Assembly: GCF_008016535.1 (NCBI RefSeq)
Contig: NZ_SAXY01000012.1
Span: forward strand, 62,001-126,000
Direction: 5' to 3'
DNA length: 64,000 bases
DNA from: Brachyspira pilosicoli
GTDB taxonomy: Bacteria; Spirochaetota; Brachyspiria; Brachyspirales; Brachyspiraceae
Part shown: in pieces, positions 26,851-36,362 of the stretch
Position numbering within the stretch: the stretch's first letter is position 1
Layout: every line of letters starts with the position of its first letter
The notes under the pieces: model-generated
The model's input: only the letters and a program-made list of their open reading frames with translations
The model's database searches: none
What the model was told of the DNA's origin: nothing
Made by a program: the position numbers and the translations under genes

Positions 26851-27933
26851 TTACTTTCTTTTAATTTCTTGCATAATATTAAGAATATCATTAACAATAC
26901 TAGTAACCGCCCTAGAAGTGTAATTCTTTCTAATATTCTCTCTTATCACATCAAGCCTATTTTGATTATTTAAATTTTTTATAATAATATCTCCTAACTG
27001 CTTAGCATCAAGATCCGCCTCATTCATTAAATAAGCCATATCTTTGTTTACTAATTCTAAAGCATTATAATATTGATGATTATCCGTAGCATAAGGGAAA
27101 GGTACTAAAAGTGAAGGCACATTAACCGCTAATATCTCACTAATAGAACTGCTTCCAGCTCTAGATACTACAAAATCAGCAGCATTAAGCAATGTAGCCA
27201 TATCTTTATAATAGCTATGAACTGTTACATCTGTAATTTTCTTATCATTAACTTTTGCTATTATTTCAGAACCCCATTTAGGACCAGCAAGCCATACTAT
27301 ATGCAAATTATTTACATTATCTTTTACATTTTTTATACAGTCTAAAAATATATTATTTAATCTTAATGCCCCTTGAGAGCCTCCCATTACAACAAGCAAT
27401 CTATCATCATCTTTTAATTTCATGATAATTCTAGCAGATTTTCTATTTACAATAAAGAAATCATCTCTAACAGGATTTCCCATTACTTTACCTTTAGGCA
27501 TATATTGTAAAGTCTTAGAAAAAGTAAGATAAGAAGCCTTAGCATCTTTATAAAATATTTTATTAACTTTTCCAGGTATAGAGTTTTGTTCGCATAAAAA
27601 TATAGGTATTTTTTTTAACTTAGCCACATACAACATAGGCATAGAAACAAATCCGCCCATTCCTATAATACATTCAGGTTTATGTTTATTAATGATATTA
27701 TTAGCCTTTAACATTGAAGGTATAAACTTGAGCAAAAAAGCTATATTTTTTAATATATTTCCCGGAGAGTTTATCTCTAAATAATTATAATCATAATGAG
27801 GCGGTATTAAGTTATAATCTCTTGCCGCCACTACAAGCCTAGGGTTATGTCCAAGTTTTTTTAAATGGTCATATATAGAAATAGCAGGTGTGATATGACC
27901 AGCTGTACCTCCGCCGGATAAAATTATATTCAT
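26851..27933 (-). CDS. murG: Undecaprenyl-PP-MurNAc-pentapeptide-UDPGlcNAc GlcNAc transferase
   Basis: 360 residues with a GT-B fold of the GT28 family. Residues 1-15 read MNIILSGGGTAGHITPA, the lipid I-binding glycine loop. Later come CIIGMGGFVSMPMLYVAKLKKIPIFLCEQNSIPGKVNK, MGGSQGALRLN, and the UDP-GlcNAc site SRAGSSSISEILAVNVPSLLVPFPYATDNHQYYNA. MurG makes lipid II at the cytoplasmic face of the inner membrane. It overlaps ftsW by 4 bp, the dcw-cluster order ftsW-murG, but murC/ftsQ do not follow; hldD does instead. Confidence 0.97.
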   Translation of the reverse strand: MNIILSGGGTAGHITPAISIYDHLKKLGHNPRLVVAARDYNLIPPHYDYNYLEINSPGNILKNIAFLLKFIPSMLKANNIINKHKPECIIGMGGFVSMPMLYVAKLKKIPIFLCEQNSIPGKVNKIFYKDAKASYLTFSKTLQYMPKGKVMGNPVRDDFFIVNRKSARIIMKLKDDDRLLVVMGGSQGALRLNNIFLDCIKNVKDNVNNLHIVWLAGPKWGSEIIAKVNDKKITDVTVHSYYKDMATLLNAADFVVSRAGSSSISEILAVNVPSLLVPFPYATDNHQYYNALELVNKDMAYLMNEADLDAKQLGDIIIKNLNNQNRLDVIRENIRKNYTSRAVTSIVNDILNIMQEIKRK

Positions 27934-29024
27934 TCTTCTCTCCTTTGAGTTATTTTTAATAAAATAGCAAACATAATCATATTAACAACTAAAGCATTTC
28001 TACCATAACTTATAAATGGTAAAGGCATTCCAGTTGTAGGAAGCATTAAAGCTGCTACCATCATATTTAAATATGCTTGTGTACTAATAAATATATTTAT
28101 ACCAAAAGATATGTTTTTTAGAAACAAATCTTTTATTCTAGATGAAACTATAAATCCTCTAATAGTAAAAGAAAAAAATAGTAATAATAAAATAATATTA
28201 CCTACAAACCCATGTCTTTGTGCAATAGAAGCAAAAATAAAATCTGTTAAAGCTGCTGGTAAATGAGTACTAACTTCTCTAATATCTTCATCAGGTATCC
28301 CAGTAATACCTCCATAATTAAAAGCTAATTTAGCCCTATTAATTTGATACATCTCTTCTTGTGATTGTGTATGAGGTGTTAAATACGAAGTTACCCTAGC
28401 CTTCATATATGGAGTATTGAGTATAAATATTATAAATATAACCCCAAGTAAAATACCCGTAAAAATTAAATATCTTAATGGAATACCTCCATAAAAAAAC
28501 ATAGAAAAACCAACCATAGCAAATAATAATGCCGTACCAGAATCCGGCTCAACCATTATAAGTAAACATATAATTGCTAATATAAATAAAGGAGGAAGTA
28601 AACCATTTTTAACATGTTTAAGTTTATCTCCTTTATTGGCTAATACACTAGATAAATATAAAACTAATGTTATTTTAGCTATTTCCGAAGGCTGAATAGT
28701 AAAAGTGCCAAAAACAGATAACCATCTCTTAGCATAACTGCCTTCCACAGATATACCAAATATTAAAACTGCTATAAGTAATAATAAAGTACCTATTAGT
28801 ATTGCAGGCATAAATCTATCTATTATATTAAAAAAATCTGGAACTATTAATATTACAACATTAACTCCCAACATTATTATTAATAGTTTAAGATGATTAT
28901 AAAAATAAGGTTCATTTGGTTCATGAATTGTTTGTGCTCCATATATGGCAACTAGTCCTGCAGCAAGTAACGCTATATATATAATAACTAAATATTTATC
29001 AGGTAACAATTTCCTTTTCAACAT
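27930..29024 (-). CDS. ftsW: Lipid II polymerase FtsW/RodA-family (SEDS) protein
   Basis: 364 residues with about ten transmembrane helices. SEDS motifs are seen: KRWLSVFGTFTIQPSEIAKITLVLYLSSVLA, MVEPDSGTALLF with the catalytic Asp, HLPAALTDFIFASIAQRHGFVGN, and the C-terminal TTGMPLPFISYGRNALVVNMIMFAILL. The neighbouring murG (4-bp overlap) favours FtsW, the divisome glycosyltransferase, over RodA. The first residues are cytoplasmic and basic. The upstream neighbour is a barrel-like protein gene 13 bp away. Confidence 0.93.
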   Translation of the reverse strand: MLKRKLLPDKYLVIIYIALLAAGLVAIYGAQTIHEPNEPYFYNHLKLLIIMLGVNVVILIVPDFFNIIDRFMPAILIGTLLLLIAVLIFGISVEGSYAKRWLSVFGTFTIQPSEIAKITLVLYLSSVLANKGDKLKHVKNGLLPPLFILAIICLLIMVEPDSGTALLFAMVGFSMFFYGGIPLRYLIFTGILLGVIFIIFILNTPYMKARVTSYLTPHTQSQEEMYQINRAKLAFNYGGITGIPDEDIREVSTHLPAALTDFIFASIAQRHGFVGNIILLLLFFSFTIRGFIVSSRIKDLFLKNISFGINIFISTQAYLNMMVAALMLPTTGMPLPFISYGRNALVVNMIMFAILLKITQRREE

Positions 29025-29037
29025 AAAAACCTACACT

Positions 29038-29907
29038 CTATAAAATTTTATAAACTAAAGATGCCTTTGCTTCCACAAAAGTACTGCTATCATAATATGG
29101 TAATTTTACATGCAAACCAGAAGATGCTAATATATCAAGAGATAGTCTATTTTGCAAAAATTTAAAACTAATAAAACCAACTATAGCTAATTTATGTGTT
29201 AGTATATTTGAGTTTACAAGATAAGTTAAAGCATAAGAAGCACCTATATAAAAAGGAGATATATTAGCAAGTATAAAAAAATCATTCATAATTTCAAATT
29301 CACTTTTATTATGAAGTATAGCAGTTCTTGAATCATAATAATAATTTTTATCTCCTGCAAAAACATAGTTAAAACTAGTACTATTAATAAAAATAACATA
29401 TGGCAGCTTATATAAAAAATAAGGTGTTATTCCAGCAATTACACCAATAGCATCTGTTTTAGACATTCCAAATAAAGCAGTATAAGAATAATCTACATCA
29501 TTATTATCAAAACCCGCATACCCAAAATTCATAATATTGAATATATAATTAAAATAAGCATTGACCCTTATACCAAAAAAGGATAATGGTCTAATATCTG
29601 CAAACAAACCAACCATATCTGATGATAATGAAAAATTATTCTCTATACCCAAATCAAGCTTTGTTTTTTGAAATATTTGATTTGTTCTATCATCATTATA
29701 AATCGAAGTTCTATAATACAATTTTGTTTGTGCATTAAACTTTATAAAATTATACCCGCCTGCAAAACTCTGTTCAAAATAAAGCTGATGTTTATTATTT
29801 GTATTTATTATAACATCATCCATACCTATATTAAAAAGAGTATTTATATCTGCATATATAATACTAATATATAACAAAAAAATGATAGGAATAAATTTTA
29901 TTTTCAT
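29038..29907 (-). CDS. Predicted outer-membrane protein
   Basis: 289 residues from the Met at 29905-29907, which starts a signal peptide (MKIKFIPIIFLLYISIIYA). The frame is open for 40 more codons upstream, but that extension is low-complexity Leu/Ile/Lys and would bury the signal peptide. The mature part alternates polar and aromatic strands (LYFEQSFAGGYNFIKFNAQTKLYYR, FGIRVNAYFNYIF, SLDILASSGLHVKLPY) and ends ASLVYKIL. It is probably a beta-barrel. It lies 13 bp upstream of ftsW on the same strand, so it could be part of that transcript. No named family. Confidence 0.65.
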   Translation of the reverse strand: MKIKFIPIIFLLYISIIYADINTLFNIGMDDVIINTNNKHQLYFEQSFAGGYNFIKFNAQTKLYYRTSIYNDDRTNQIFQKTKLDLGIENNFSLSSDMVGLFADIRPLSFFGIRVNAYFNYIFNIMNFGYAGFDNNDVDYSYTALFGMSKTDAIGVIAGITPYFLYKLPYVIFINSTSFNYVFAGDKNYYYDSRTAILHNKSEFEIMNDFFILANISPFYIGASYALTYLVNSNILTHKLAIVGFISFKFLQNRLSLDILASSGLHVKLPYYDSSTFVEAKASLVYKIL

Positions 29908-30034
29908 CTTAACATAATCATATAATATAATTTTATAAACATAATATACTTTATAAATTAAAAAAATCAATAGAATTAAAATGATTTTAAATAATAATTT
30001 TGATAGAATTTTTTTGTAAAAAATCAAATAAAAA

Positions 30035-30060
30035 AGGCATTGAGTAAGAACCCAATGCCT
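30035..30060 (-). terminator. Terminator after glgC
   Basis: Stem AGGCATTG (30035-30042) with CAATGCCT (30053-30060). On the minus strand it is followed by TTTTTTATTTGATTTTTT. Located 10 bp after the glgC stop. Confidence 0.82.
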
Positions 30061-30070
30061 AATAAAAAAA

Positions 30071-31357
30071 TTATATTACCGTACCACTCTTAACAACAGT
30101 GTTTTTAGGTATAATTACTATACCATCTCTAATACAGTAAAACTCGCTGTCTTGATGCTGAATTTTCTTTTTATTTGTAATAACAACTTCATTGCCTATT
30201 CTAACATTCTTATCTATAATAACATTTTTAAGCGTACATTTTTTACCTATACCAACCTTCGGCAAATGCTTAACATTTAATCTCTCTATATCTTCACTAG
30301 TTTCATAAAAGTCGCTTCCCATCATAATAACTTTTTCCAAAGTAGAACCGCTCTGAATAACAGAACGAAGTCCAATTACCGACTCTTTAATAGCAGCATT
30401 TTCTATTCTGCATCCGTCAGCGATTATACTAGAAGTAATAGCAGCTTTTTCAACTTTAGAAGAAGACAAGTAACGAACATGTGTATATATAGGAGCATCT
30501 TCATCATAAAAATCAAAAGGCGGGTTTTTGCTTCCGAAAGATATATTAGCATCAAAATAAGCCTTAATAGTACCTACATCTTCCCAATAACCTTGGAAAG
30601 CATAACTAAATACTTTATATTTTTTGATAGCCTCAGGAATAATATCTTTACCAAAATCTATCATTGTAACATCGCTAAGAAGCTCTTTCAAAACATTTCT
30701 TCTAAATACATATATACCCATAGAAGCCAAATATTCTTTTTTAGGGTCTTCTATTTCAAACATCTTTTTTTGTTCATCGCTCAACTTTAAAGAATCTAAA
30801 ACATCATCTTCTTTAGGTTTTTCTTGGAAATTAGTAATCTGTCCTCTTTTATTAACAAGCATTACTCCAAAACCTTTAGCATCTTCACGAACTACAGGGA
30901 CAGTTCCAACAACTATATCAGCACCGGTTTCAAGCATATGTCTTACCATTACATTATAATCCATACGATAAACCTGGTCTCCAGAAAGTATCAAAACATT
31001 ATTAACATAGTCATTATCAAAATGGGCAAGATTTTTTCTTACAGCATCAGCAGTACCTTGATACCAATCTATATTAGTGTCAGTTTGTTCTGCCGCCAAT
31101 ATACTAACATGACCGCCAGAGAAGTTATCAAATCTATAGGCATTGTAAATATGATTATTTAGAGAAGCACTATTAAATTGAGTAATAACATATATATTTC
31201 TAAGACCGCTATTTATACAGTTAGAAACAGGTATGTCAATCATTCTGTAATGACCGCCTAGTGAAACTGCAGGTTTAGAACGATCTTTAACAAGAGGATA
31301 GAGTCTTGTACCTCTGCCCCCTCCTAAAATTAAAGCTACTGTATTGTATGATCTCAT
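30071..31357 (-). CDS. glgC: Glucose-1-phosphate adenylyltransferase
   Basis: 428 residues. The nucleotidyltransferase domain begins ALILGGGRGTRLYPLVKDRSKPAVSLGGHYRMIDIPVSNCINSG, with DQVYRMDYN, NFQEKP and YLASMGIYVF. A left-handed beta-helix forms the C terminus (VIGLRSVIQSGSTLEKVIMMGSDFYE, GIGKKCTLKNVIIDKNVRIG). GlgC converts glucose-1-P and ATP to ADP-glucose for glycogen synthesis in the cytosol and is normally under allosteric control by glycolytic intermediates. It is monocistronic with its own terminator; no other glg genes are nearby. GGAG lies before the ATG. Confidence 0.96.
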   Translation of the reverse strand: MRSYNTVALILGGGRGTRLYPLVKDRSKPAVSLGGHYRMIDIPVSNCINSGLRNIYVITQFNSASLNNHIYNAYRFDNFSGGHVSILAAEQTDTNIDWYQGTADAVRKNLAHFDNDYVNNVLILSGDQVYRMDYNVMVRHMLETGADIVVGTVPVVREDAKGFGVMLVNKRGQITNFQEKPKEDDVLDSLKLSDEQKKMFEIEDPKKEYLASMGIYVFRRNVLKELLSDVTMIDFGKDIIPEAIKKYKVFSYAFQGYWEDVGTIKAYFDANISFGSKNPPFDFYDEDAPIYTHVRYLSSSKVEKAAITSSIIADGCRIENAAIKESVIGLRSVIQSGSTLEKVIMMGSDFYETSEDIERLNVKHLPKVGIGKKCTLKNVIIDKNVRIGNEVVITNKKKIQHQDSEFYCIRDGIVIIPKNTVVKSGTVI

Positions 31358-31442
31358 AAAAAAAACTCCAAATTATTTTACACTTAATTTATATAAATAA
31401 GTATAGTAAAAAAAAATGAAGTTTTCAAGAAGTATAGAAATA

Positions 31443-31832
31443 TCAATTTTTCTTATAACACAAAACATCTTTGAAAGCAGCTGATCCATCATTGAAATTA
31501 ACTGTTACTTTTATAACTGTATCAGAAATAAATTGTAAAGTACCTCCCATTACACCTGTTTGAAAATTATAATTAGGGTCTTCTCCTCTCATATCATCCC
31601 CTGTAACTGTATTTACTTTTCCATCTTGCGGAAGAGTACCTGCTGCATCTTGTGAATAATATAATTTAAATCCTCCTGCACCATCAAATGCTATAGCAAG
31701 ATAAGAACTGCCATTAACTGGTTTAGCACTTACATATGTACCAGTGCGTTTTGAATCTATAGGAGCGGTAGCTGATTTACAAGATAAAACAGCAAACATA
31801 ATTGATAGCATTATTAACAATATTTTTTTCAT
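31443..31832 (-). CDS. Small lipoprotein, paralogue 1
   Basis: 129 residues with a lipoprotein signal (MKKILLIMLSIMFAVLSC, lipobox VLSC). The mature domain is beta-rich and Gly/Asp-rich. It opens with RTGTYVSAKP and closes with VIKVTVNFNDGSAAFKDVLCYKKN. The next upstream gene product shares this layout (GTFKS... and IENVVCDKRN), so the two are tandem paralogues. The second Cys near the C terminus is conserved between them. It is probably anchored in the outer or inner membrane. Function unknown. Confidence 0.7.
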   Translation of the reverse strand: MKKILLIMLSIMFAVLSCKSATAPIDSKRTGTYVSAKPVNGSSYLAIAFDGAGGFKLYYSQDAAGTLPQDGKVNTVTGDDMRGEDPNYNFQTGVMGGTLQFISDTVIKVTVNFNDGSAAFKDVLCYKKN

Positions 31833-31894
31833 AATAATAATTACTCTCCATGCATTTTTTATATTATCGGTATTATATGTTTTTAATTTTATAA

Positions 31895-32287
31895 CTAATT
31901 TCTTTTATCACAAACTACATTCTCAATATTAACAATACCTTGACCTTTCATTGTAACTTCAACTTGATTATCAGAGAGAAAAACTAATTTACAAGTATAA
32001 TCACTATTATATAAATTATAAACATTACCATCGCCTATAAAATTAATGTACTCAATACGGGGATATCCAGGAACTCCCGTTATATCAGTATCATTCTCTC
32101 CGCCAAAGTATATAATAACTCCTCCGCTTTTTACATTTACATATAAATACTTATCATATTTATTACCAAAAATTTTTTGTCTGCTTTTAAATGTTCCCAT
32201 ATATCTATCGGAAATACCTACATAAGCTATATCATAACAAGAGTAGATACAAATAATTATAATAAAAAACAATATTATTTTTTTCAT
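31895..32287 (-). CDS. Small lipoprotein, paralogue 2
   Basis: 130 residues with a lipoprotein signal (MKKIILFFIIIICIYSC, lipobox IYSC). The mature part starts YDIAYVGISDRYMGTFKSRQ and ends QVEVTMKGQGIVNIENVVCDKRN, matching the layout of the downstream paralogue (62 bp away). Sequence identity is low, indicating an old duplication. Lipoprotein localisation is inferred from the lipobox. Function unknown. Confidence 0.68.
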   Translation of the reverse strand: MKKIILFFIIIICIYSCYDIAYVGISDRYMGTFKSRQKIFGNKYDKYLYVNVKSGGVIIYFGGENDTDITGVPGYPRIEYINFIGDGNVYNLYNSDYTCKLVFLSDNQVEVTMKGQGIVNIENVVCDKRN

Positions 32288-32462
32288 TATTATCCTAAAA
32301 TCAAATTATATAATATATATTCGTCAAATAATTTTTATTATATTATAAATATAATAAAAAAAATAGTTTTTTACAAATTAATCAAAAGCAATAAAATAAT
32401 TGACTTTTTTCTTAATTATTATAATATCATTTATATATTCTAACATATTTTAGGAAAAATAA

Positions 32463-32849
32463 ATGAAAAAAATTATAATAATTTTATCTGTTTCTTTTTT
32501 ATTTTTAGCATGTTCAAATAAAGGATATAAAAATATTAATAATATAGAAAAAGCAATTAAATTAGTAAATAGCTCAACAAATCTTATAATTCTAGATGTT
32601 AGAACAAGAGAAGAATATTTAGCAGGGAATATTCCAAACTCAATTAATATAGATGTACTAAGTCAAGATTTCAAATCAAAAATAGATATGTTAGATAAAA
32701 ACAAAGAATATTTAGTATATTGCAGAAGCGGAAATAGATCTGCCATTGCATCCAGCATAATGTCTACAAATGGATTTCTTAATATTTATAATTTGCAAAA
32801 TATAGCATATCAAGATTTTGCTAATGCAATGCTTACAAATAATAAATAA
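32463..32849 (+). CDS. Rhodanese-domain lipoprotein
   Basis: 128 residues. Signal with lipobox FLAC, then one rhodanese domain: LIILDVRTREEYLAGNIPNSINIDV and the active-site loop YCRSGNRSAIASSIM with the catalytic Cys. Such periplasmic single-domain rhodaneses carry persulfide sulfur (sulfurtransferase activity). A TTTAGGAAAA Shine-Dalgarno precedes the ATG. It is followed by polA, which has its own promoter. Confidence 0.9.
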   Translation: MKKIIIILSVSFLFLACSNKGYKNINNIEKAIKLVNSSTNLIILDVRTREEYLAGNIPNSINIDVLSQDFKSKIDMLDKNKEYLVYCRSGNRSAIASSIMSTNGFLNIYNLQNIAYQDFANAMLTNNK

Positions 32850-32874
32850 TAAATATCAATAAAAAATAATATTT

Positions 32875-32903
32875 TTGCATAATTTTTCTTTTTGTTATAT
32901 AAT
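32875..32903 (+). promoter_or_regulatory. polA promoter giving a probable leaderless mRNA
   Basis: TTGCAT (32875-32880), a 17-bp spacer and a perfect TATAAT (32898-32903). The polA ATG is at 32910, exactly where transcription should start, and there is no Shine-Dalgarno. Confidence 0.6.
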
Positions 32904-32909
32904 AAAAAA

Positions 32910-35687
32910 ATGAAAAAAACATTTCTTATTATTGATGCTTTTGGTATACTTTATAGATATCATTTTATTTTTTTGAAACGCCCTCTAATAAACTCTAAAG
33001 GTCAAAATGTGTCTTCAATCAATGGTTTTTTAAGAACATACTTTTCTTTAATCAACACCTACCCTGCTGATTATACTGCAATAGCATTAGACAGTTCAAG
33101 ACAAACTTTTAGAAGCGAAATATATAAAGCCTATAAAGAAAATAGAGAAAGCATGCCTGATGATTTAAGAAGTCAAATACCTATATTATATAATCTTATA
33201 GATGCACTTGGAATTACAAGGATAGTTCTTGATAATTATGAGGCTGATGACATTATAGGATGCATTGCACAAAACAATAAAAAAGAAAATATTAAAACTA
33301 TAATATATTCTCCTGATAAAGATATACTTCAGCTTGTTGATGATAATACTAAAGTAATAGCAAGCAATAAAGATAATGAATTAGTTGAATATGACATAAA
33401 TATGGTTAAAGAAAAGAGAGGAGTATTTCCAAATCAGATTATAGATTTACTTTCATTAATGGGAGACGCTTCTGACAATATACCGGGTGTTAAAGGAATT
33501 GGAGAGAAAACAGCTTTAAAACTCCTTGAAGAATATGACTCATTAGACAACATTTATAAAAATATTGATTCTATAAAAGGAAAGATACAAGAAAAACTTA
33601 TTGCTGATAAAGACAATGCATATATGAGTTATGAACTTGCTGCAATTAAAAGAGAGATAGAAGAATTAAATATAGATTATAAAGAAATTGAAAAAAATAA
33701 AATTAATATAGATGAAGTTAATAAAATATTAGATGATTTAGAATTAAAACAAATAAGAGATAAAATTAATTCATATATATACGGCTCTTCTTCAAGCAAA
33801 AAAGAAGAAAAGGTACAAATATCTCAAACAAAAAAAGAAACTAATAATGCAGAAAATAGTACAGAAAAAACTACAATAGTATCTAACGCTAAAGATAATA
33901 ATGCTAAATATTATTTAATAGAAAATGAAACAGAACTAAAAAATCTTTTAAATGATATAAACGCTAAAAAACTTGTATGCATAGATTTTGAAACTACAGG
34001 GTTAGACACTTTAACAGATGAAATAATAGGAATATCATTTGCAATAAAATCAAAAGAAGCTTTTTATTTAGACTTAAGCGGAAGAACAAATATAGATAAG
34101 GAAGCTTGCAAAAAATTAGTGTTTGACACTTTAGCAAAAGAAGACATAAAAATAATAGGTCATAATTTAAAATATGAATACAAGATGATGCGTGCCATAA
34201 ACAAAAAAATTGGCAATATATATTTTGATACTATGGTAGCTGCTTATTTGATTAACCCAAGCAGAGGCAGATACAATATGGACGACCTTGCTTTAAGTTA
34301 TTTATCATACAACACCATAAAATATAGTGACATTACAGATAATGCTAAAAAAACTTTACTTGATGTTGATTTAAAAGATGTTGTTGAGTATGCTTGTGAG
34401 GATGCTGATATTACATTTAGATTTTACGAATATTTTGCTCCGCTTTTAAATACATATAATCTTGAAGAATTATTTTTTAATGTAGAGATGCCTCTTATCA
34501 GTGTGCTTGCTGATATGGAATTTGATGGTGTTTATATAAGCACAGAAAAAATGAAATCTTTATCAGATGAATATGCTTCACTTTTAGAAAAAACAAAAGA
34601 GAAAATATACCAACAAGCAGGAGAAGAGTTTAATTTACAATCTCCAAAACAGCTTGAATATATTTTATTTGAGAAGCTAAAAATAAAATCTACTAAAAAA
34701 ACAAAAACAGGTGCTTATTCAACCGATGAAGAAGTGCTTAGAGATCTAGCACCAAGAGAAAAAATTGCTGAGTATATGCTCACCTACAGAAAATACTCAA
34801 AATTAAAAAACACATATCTTGATGTATTTCCTACACTAGTACATAAAAAAACTAATAGAATACATGCTTTTTTCAATCAAACTGTAACAGCAACAGGACG
34901 TTTATCTTCATCAGAGCCTAATTTGCAAAATATACCTGCAAGAGGCGATGAAGGCAAAGATATTAGAAACACTTTTATAGCAGAAAAAGGAAATGTATTA
35001 ATAGCAGCTGACTACTCTCAAATAGAGTTAAGATTATTAGCACATTTTAGTAATGACCCTGTGTTAGTAGAAGCTTTCAAAAACAATGACGACATACACA
35101 GAAAAACTGCAATGAAAATATATTCTGTAAGTAAAGAGCATGTAACTCCTTCAATGAGAAACACTGCAAAAATAATTAACTTTTCTATCATCTATGGTAA
35201 AACAGCATTCGGACTTTCAAAAGAATTAAATATATCAAGAAAAGAAGCTGATGATTTTATTAAAGGATATTTTTCAACATATTCTCAAGTAAAACCATTC
35301 TGTGAAAAGGTGATAGAAGATGTAAAAGCTAAAGGTTATGTACGAACTATGCTTGGAAGAATTAGAGATTTATCTAAAACTATAAACTCATCAAATGCGG
35401 TTGTAAGAAATGAGGCTGAAAGAATGGCATTAAACACACTCATTCAGGGAAGTGCAGCTGATATGATAAAAGTTGCTATGATTGCAATACATAAAGAGTT
35501 TAAAAATCATTTTAAAACTGCTAAAATTGTTATGCAGGTGCATGATGAATTGGTTGTTGAAGTTTCTGAAAAAGAAGCTGATAAGGCGATGACTATAATG
35601 AAAGAGATAATGGAGCACTCTGTTAAAACTAATGTTCCTATTACAGTTGATATACATAAGGGATTAAGTTGGGGAGATATTCATTAA
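32910..35687 (+). CDS. polA: DNA polymerase I
   Basis: 925 residues. The 5'-nuclease domain (about 1-285) shows ALDSSRQTFRSEIYKAYKENR, GDASDNIPGVKGIGEKTA. A 3'-5' exonuclease domain (about 330-510) starts with CIDFETTGLDT. The polymerase domain has GRLSSSEPNLQNIPARG, the catalytic AADYSQIELRLLAHFS, the O-helix RNTAKIINFSIIYGKTAFGLS and MQVHDELVVEV. In the exonuclease, the third DEDD residue (NLKYD in E. coli) is Glu (NLKYE, 34176-34178), which may weaken proofreading. The ATG at 32910 is preferred over an in-frame TTG at 32892 because the TATAAT box lies between them. It is followed by a HAD phosphatase gene 3 bp on. Confidence 0.96.
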   Translation: MKKTFLIIDAFGILYRYHFIFLKRPLINSKGQNVSSINGFLRTYFSLINTYPADYTAIALDSSRQTFRSEIYKAYKENRESMPDDLRSQIPILYNLIDALGITRIVLDNYEADDIIGCIAQNNKKENIKTIIYSPDKDILQLVDDNTKVIASNKDNELVEYDINMVKEKRGVFPNQIIDLLSLMGDASDNIPGVKGIGEKTALKLLEEYDSLDNIYKNIDSIKGKIQEKLIADKDNAYMSYELAAIKREIEELNIDYKEIEKNKINIDEVNKILDDLELKQIRDKINSYIYGSSSSKKEEKVQISQTKKETNNAENSTEKTTIVSNAKDNNAKYYLIENETELKNLLNDINAKKLVCIDFETTGLDTLTDEIIGISFAIKSKEAFYLDLSGRTNIDKEACKKLVFDTLAKEDIKIIGHNLKYEYKMMRAINKKIGNIYFDTMVAAYLINPSRGRYNMDDLALSYLSYNTIKYSDITDNAKKTLLDVDLKDVVEYACEDADITFRFYEYFAPLLNTYNLEELFFNVEMPLISVLADMEFDGVYISTEKMKSLSDEYASLLEKTKEKIYQQAGEEFNLQSPKQLEYILFEKLKIKSTKKTKTGAYSTDEEVLRDLAPREKIAEYMLTYRKYSKLKNTYLDVFPTLVHKKTNRIHAFFNQTVTATGRLSSSEPNLQNIPARGDEGKDIRNTFIAEKGNVLIAADYSQIELRLLAHFSNDPVLVEAFKNNDDIHRKTAMKIYSVSKEHVTPSMRNTAKIINFSIIYGKTAFGLSKELNISRKEADDFIKGYFSTYSQVKPFCEKVIEDVKAKGYVRTMLGRIRDLSKTINSSNAVVRNEAERMALNTLIQGSAADMIKVAMIAIHKEFKNHFKTAKIVMQVHDELVVEVSEKEADKAMTIMKEIMEHSVKTNVPITVDIHKGLSWGDIH

Positions 35688-35690
35688 CTT

Positions 35691-36347
35691 ATGAAGATTG
35701 CTTTTTTTGATTTGGATAAAACTATTATAAAAAAAGATTCTATTGTACCTTTTATGTTTTTCTACTTAAAAAAAAATCCTAAAAGTTTTATTTATTATAT
35801 TAGATTAATTCCATATTTTATTTTATTTCTTTTAAAAATTATAGACAATTCAAGAATTAAATACGAAATAGCTCATATTTTTACAAACATTTCTATAGAG
35901 TTTGGAGATAGTATCGGAGAAGAGTTTGCAAACACAGTTGTGCCTAGTTTATATTACAATGATGCTATAAAAGAAATAAATAAATTAAAAGAAGAAGGCT
36001 ATCAGCTTATAATGGTTACAGCAAGTTTTGAAATATATGCAAAGTTTATAGGAAAAAATTTAGGATTTGATAGAGTTATGGGTACAGAGTTATGGATTTT
36101 TAGAGATAAATATACTGGCTTTATGTATGGAAAAAATTGCTACAATGAAGCTAAAAGACATAGACTTTTCACAGAGGGAATTTTTAAAAAAAATATATCT
36201 CAAAATATTGTATACAGTGATTCTATTAGCGATTTACCCTTCTTCGCCTTTGCTGCTAAAAAAGTATGCGTTAATCCTGATAAAAAATTAATAGAATATG
36301 CTATAAACAACAAAAAGAATAATTTTTCTATAGTGGAATGGAAATAA
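35691..36347 (+). CDS. HAD-IB family phosphatase (SerB-like)
   Basis: 218 residues. Motif I is FFDLDKTIIKKDS, motif II is MVTASFEIYA, and motif III/IV is IVYSDSISDLPFFAFA followed by KKVCVNPDKKL. This is the HAD-IB group (phosphoserine phosphatase and related phosphatidyl or sugar phosphatases). The stretch FIYYIRLIPYFILFLLKII is a hydrophobic cap helix, so membrane association is possible. It starts 3 bp after polA. The substrate is unknown. Confidence 0.86.
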   Translation: MKIAFFDLDKTIIKKDSIVPFMFFYLKKNPKSFIYYIRLIPYFILFLLKIIDNSRIKYEIAHIFTNISIEFGDSIGEEFANTVVPSLYYNDAIKEINKLKEEGYQLIMVTASFEIYAKFIGKNLGFDRVMGTELWIFRDKYTGFMYGKNCYNEAKRHRLFTEGIFKKNISQNIVYSDSISDLPFFAFAAKKVCVNPDKKLIEYAINNKKNNFSIVEWK

Positions 36348-36362
36348 AAATGGAGTGTTTCA

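Noticed and set aside
29908-30027. Upstream extension of the outer-membrane protein before ftsW
   Set aside because: Low-complexity Leu/Ile/Lys that would hide a good signal peptide starting at 29907.
30479-31162. Open frames on the plus strand across glgC
   Set aside because: They are antisense to a strongly conserved enzyme gene, lack RBS and have no coherent protein features.
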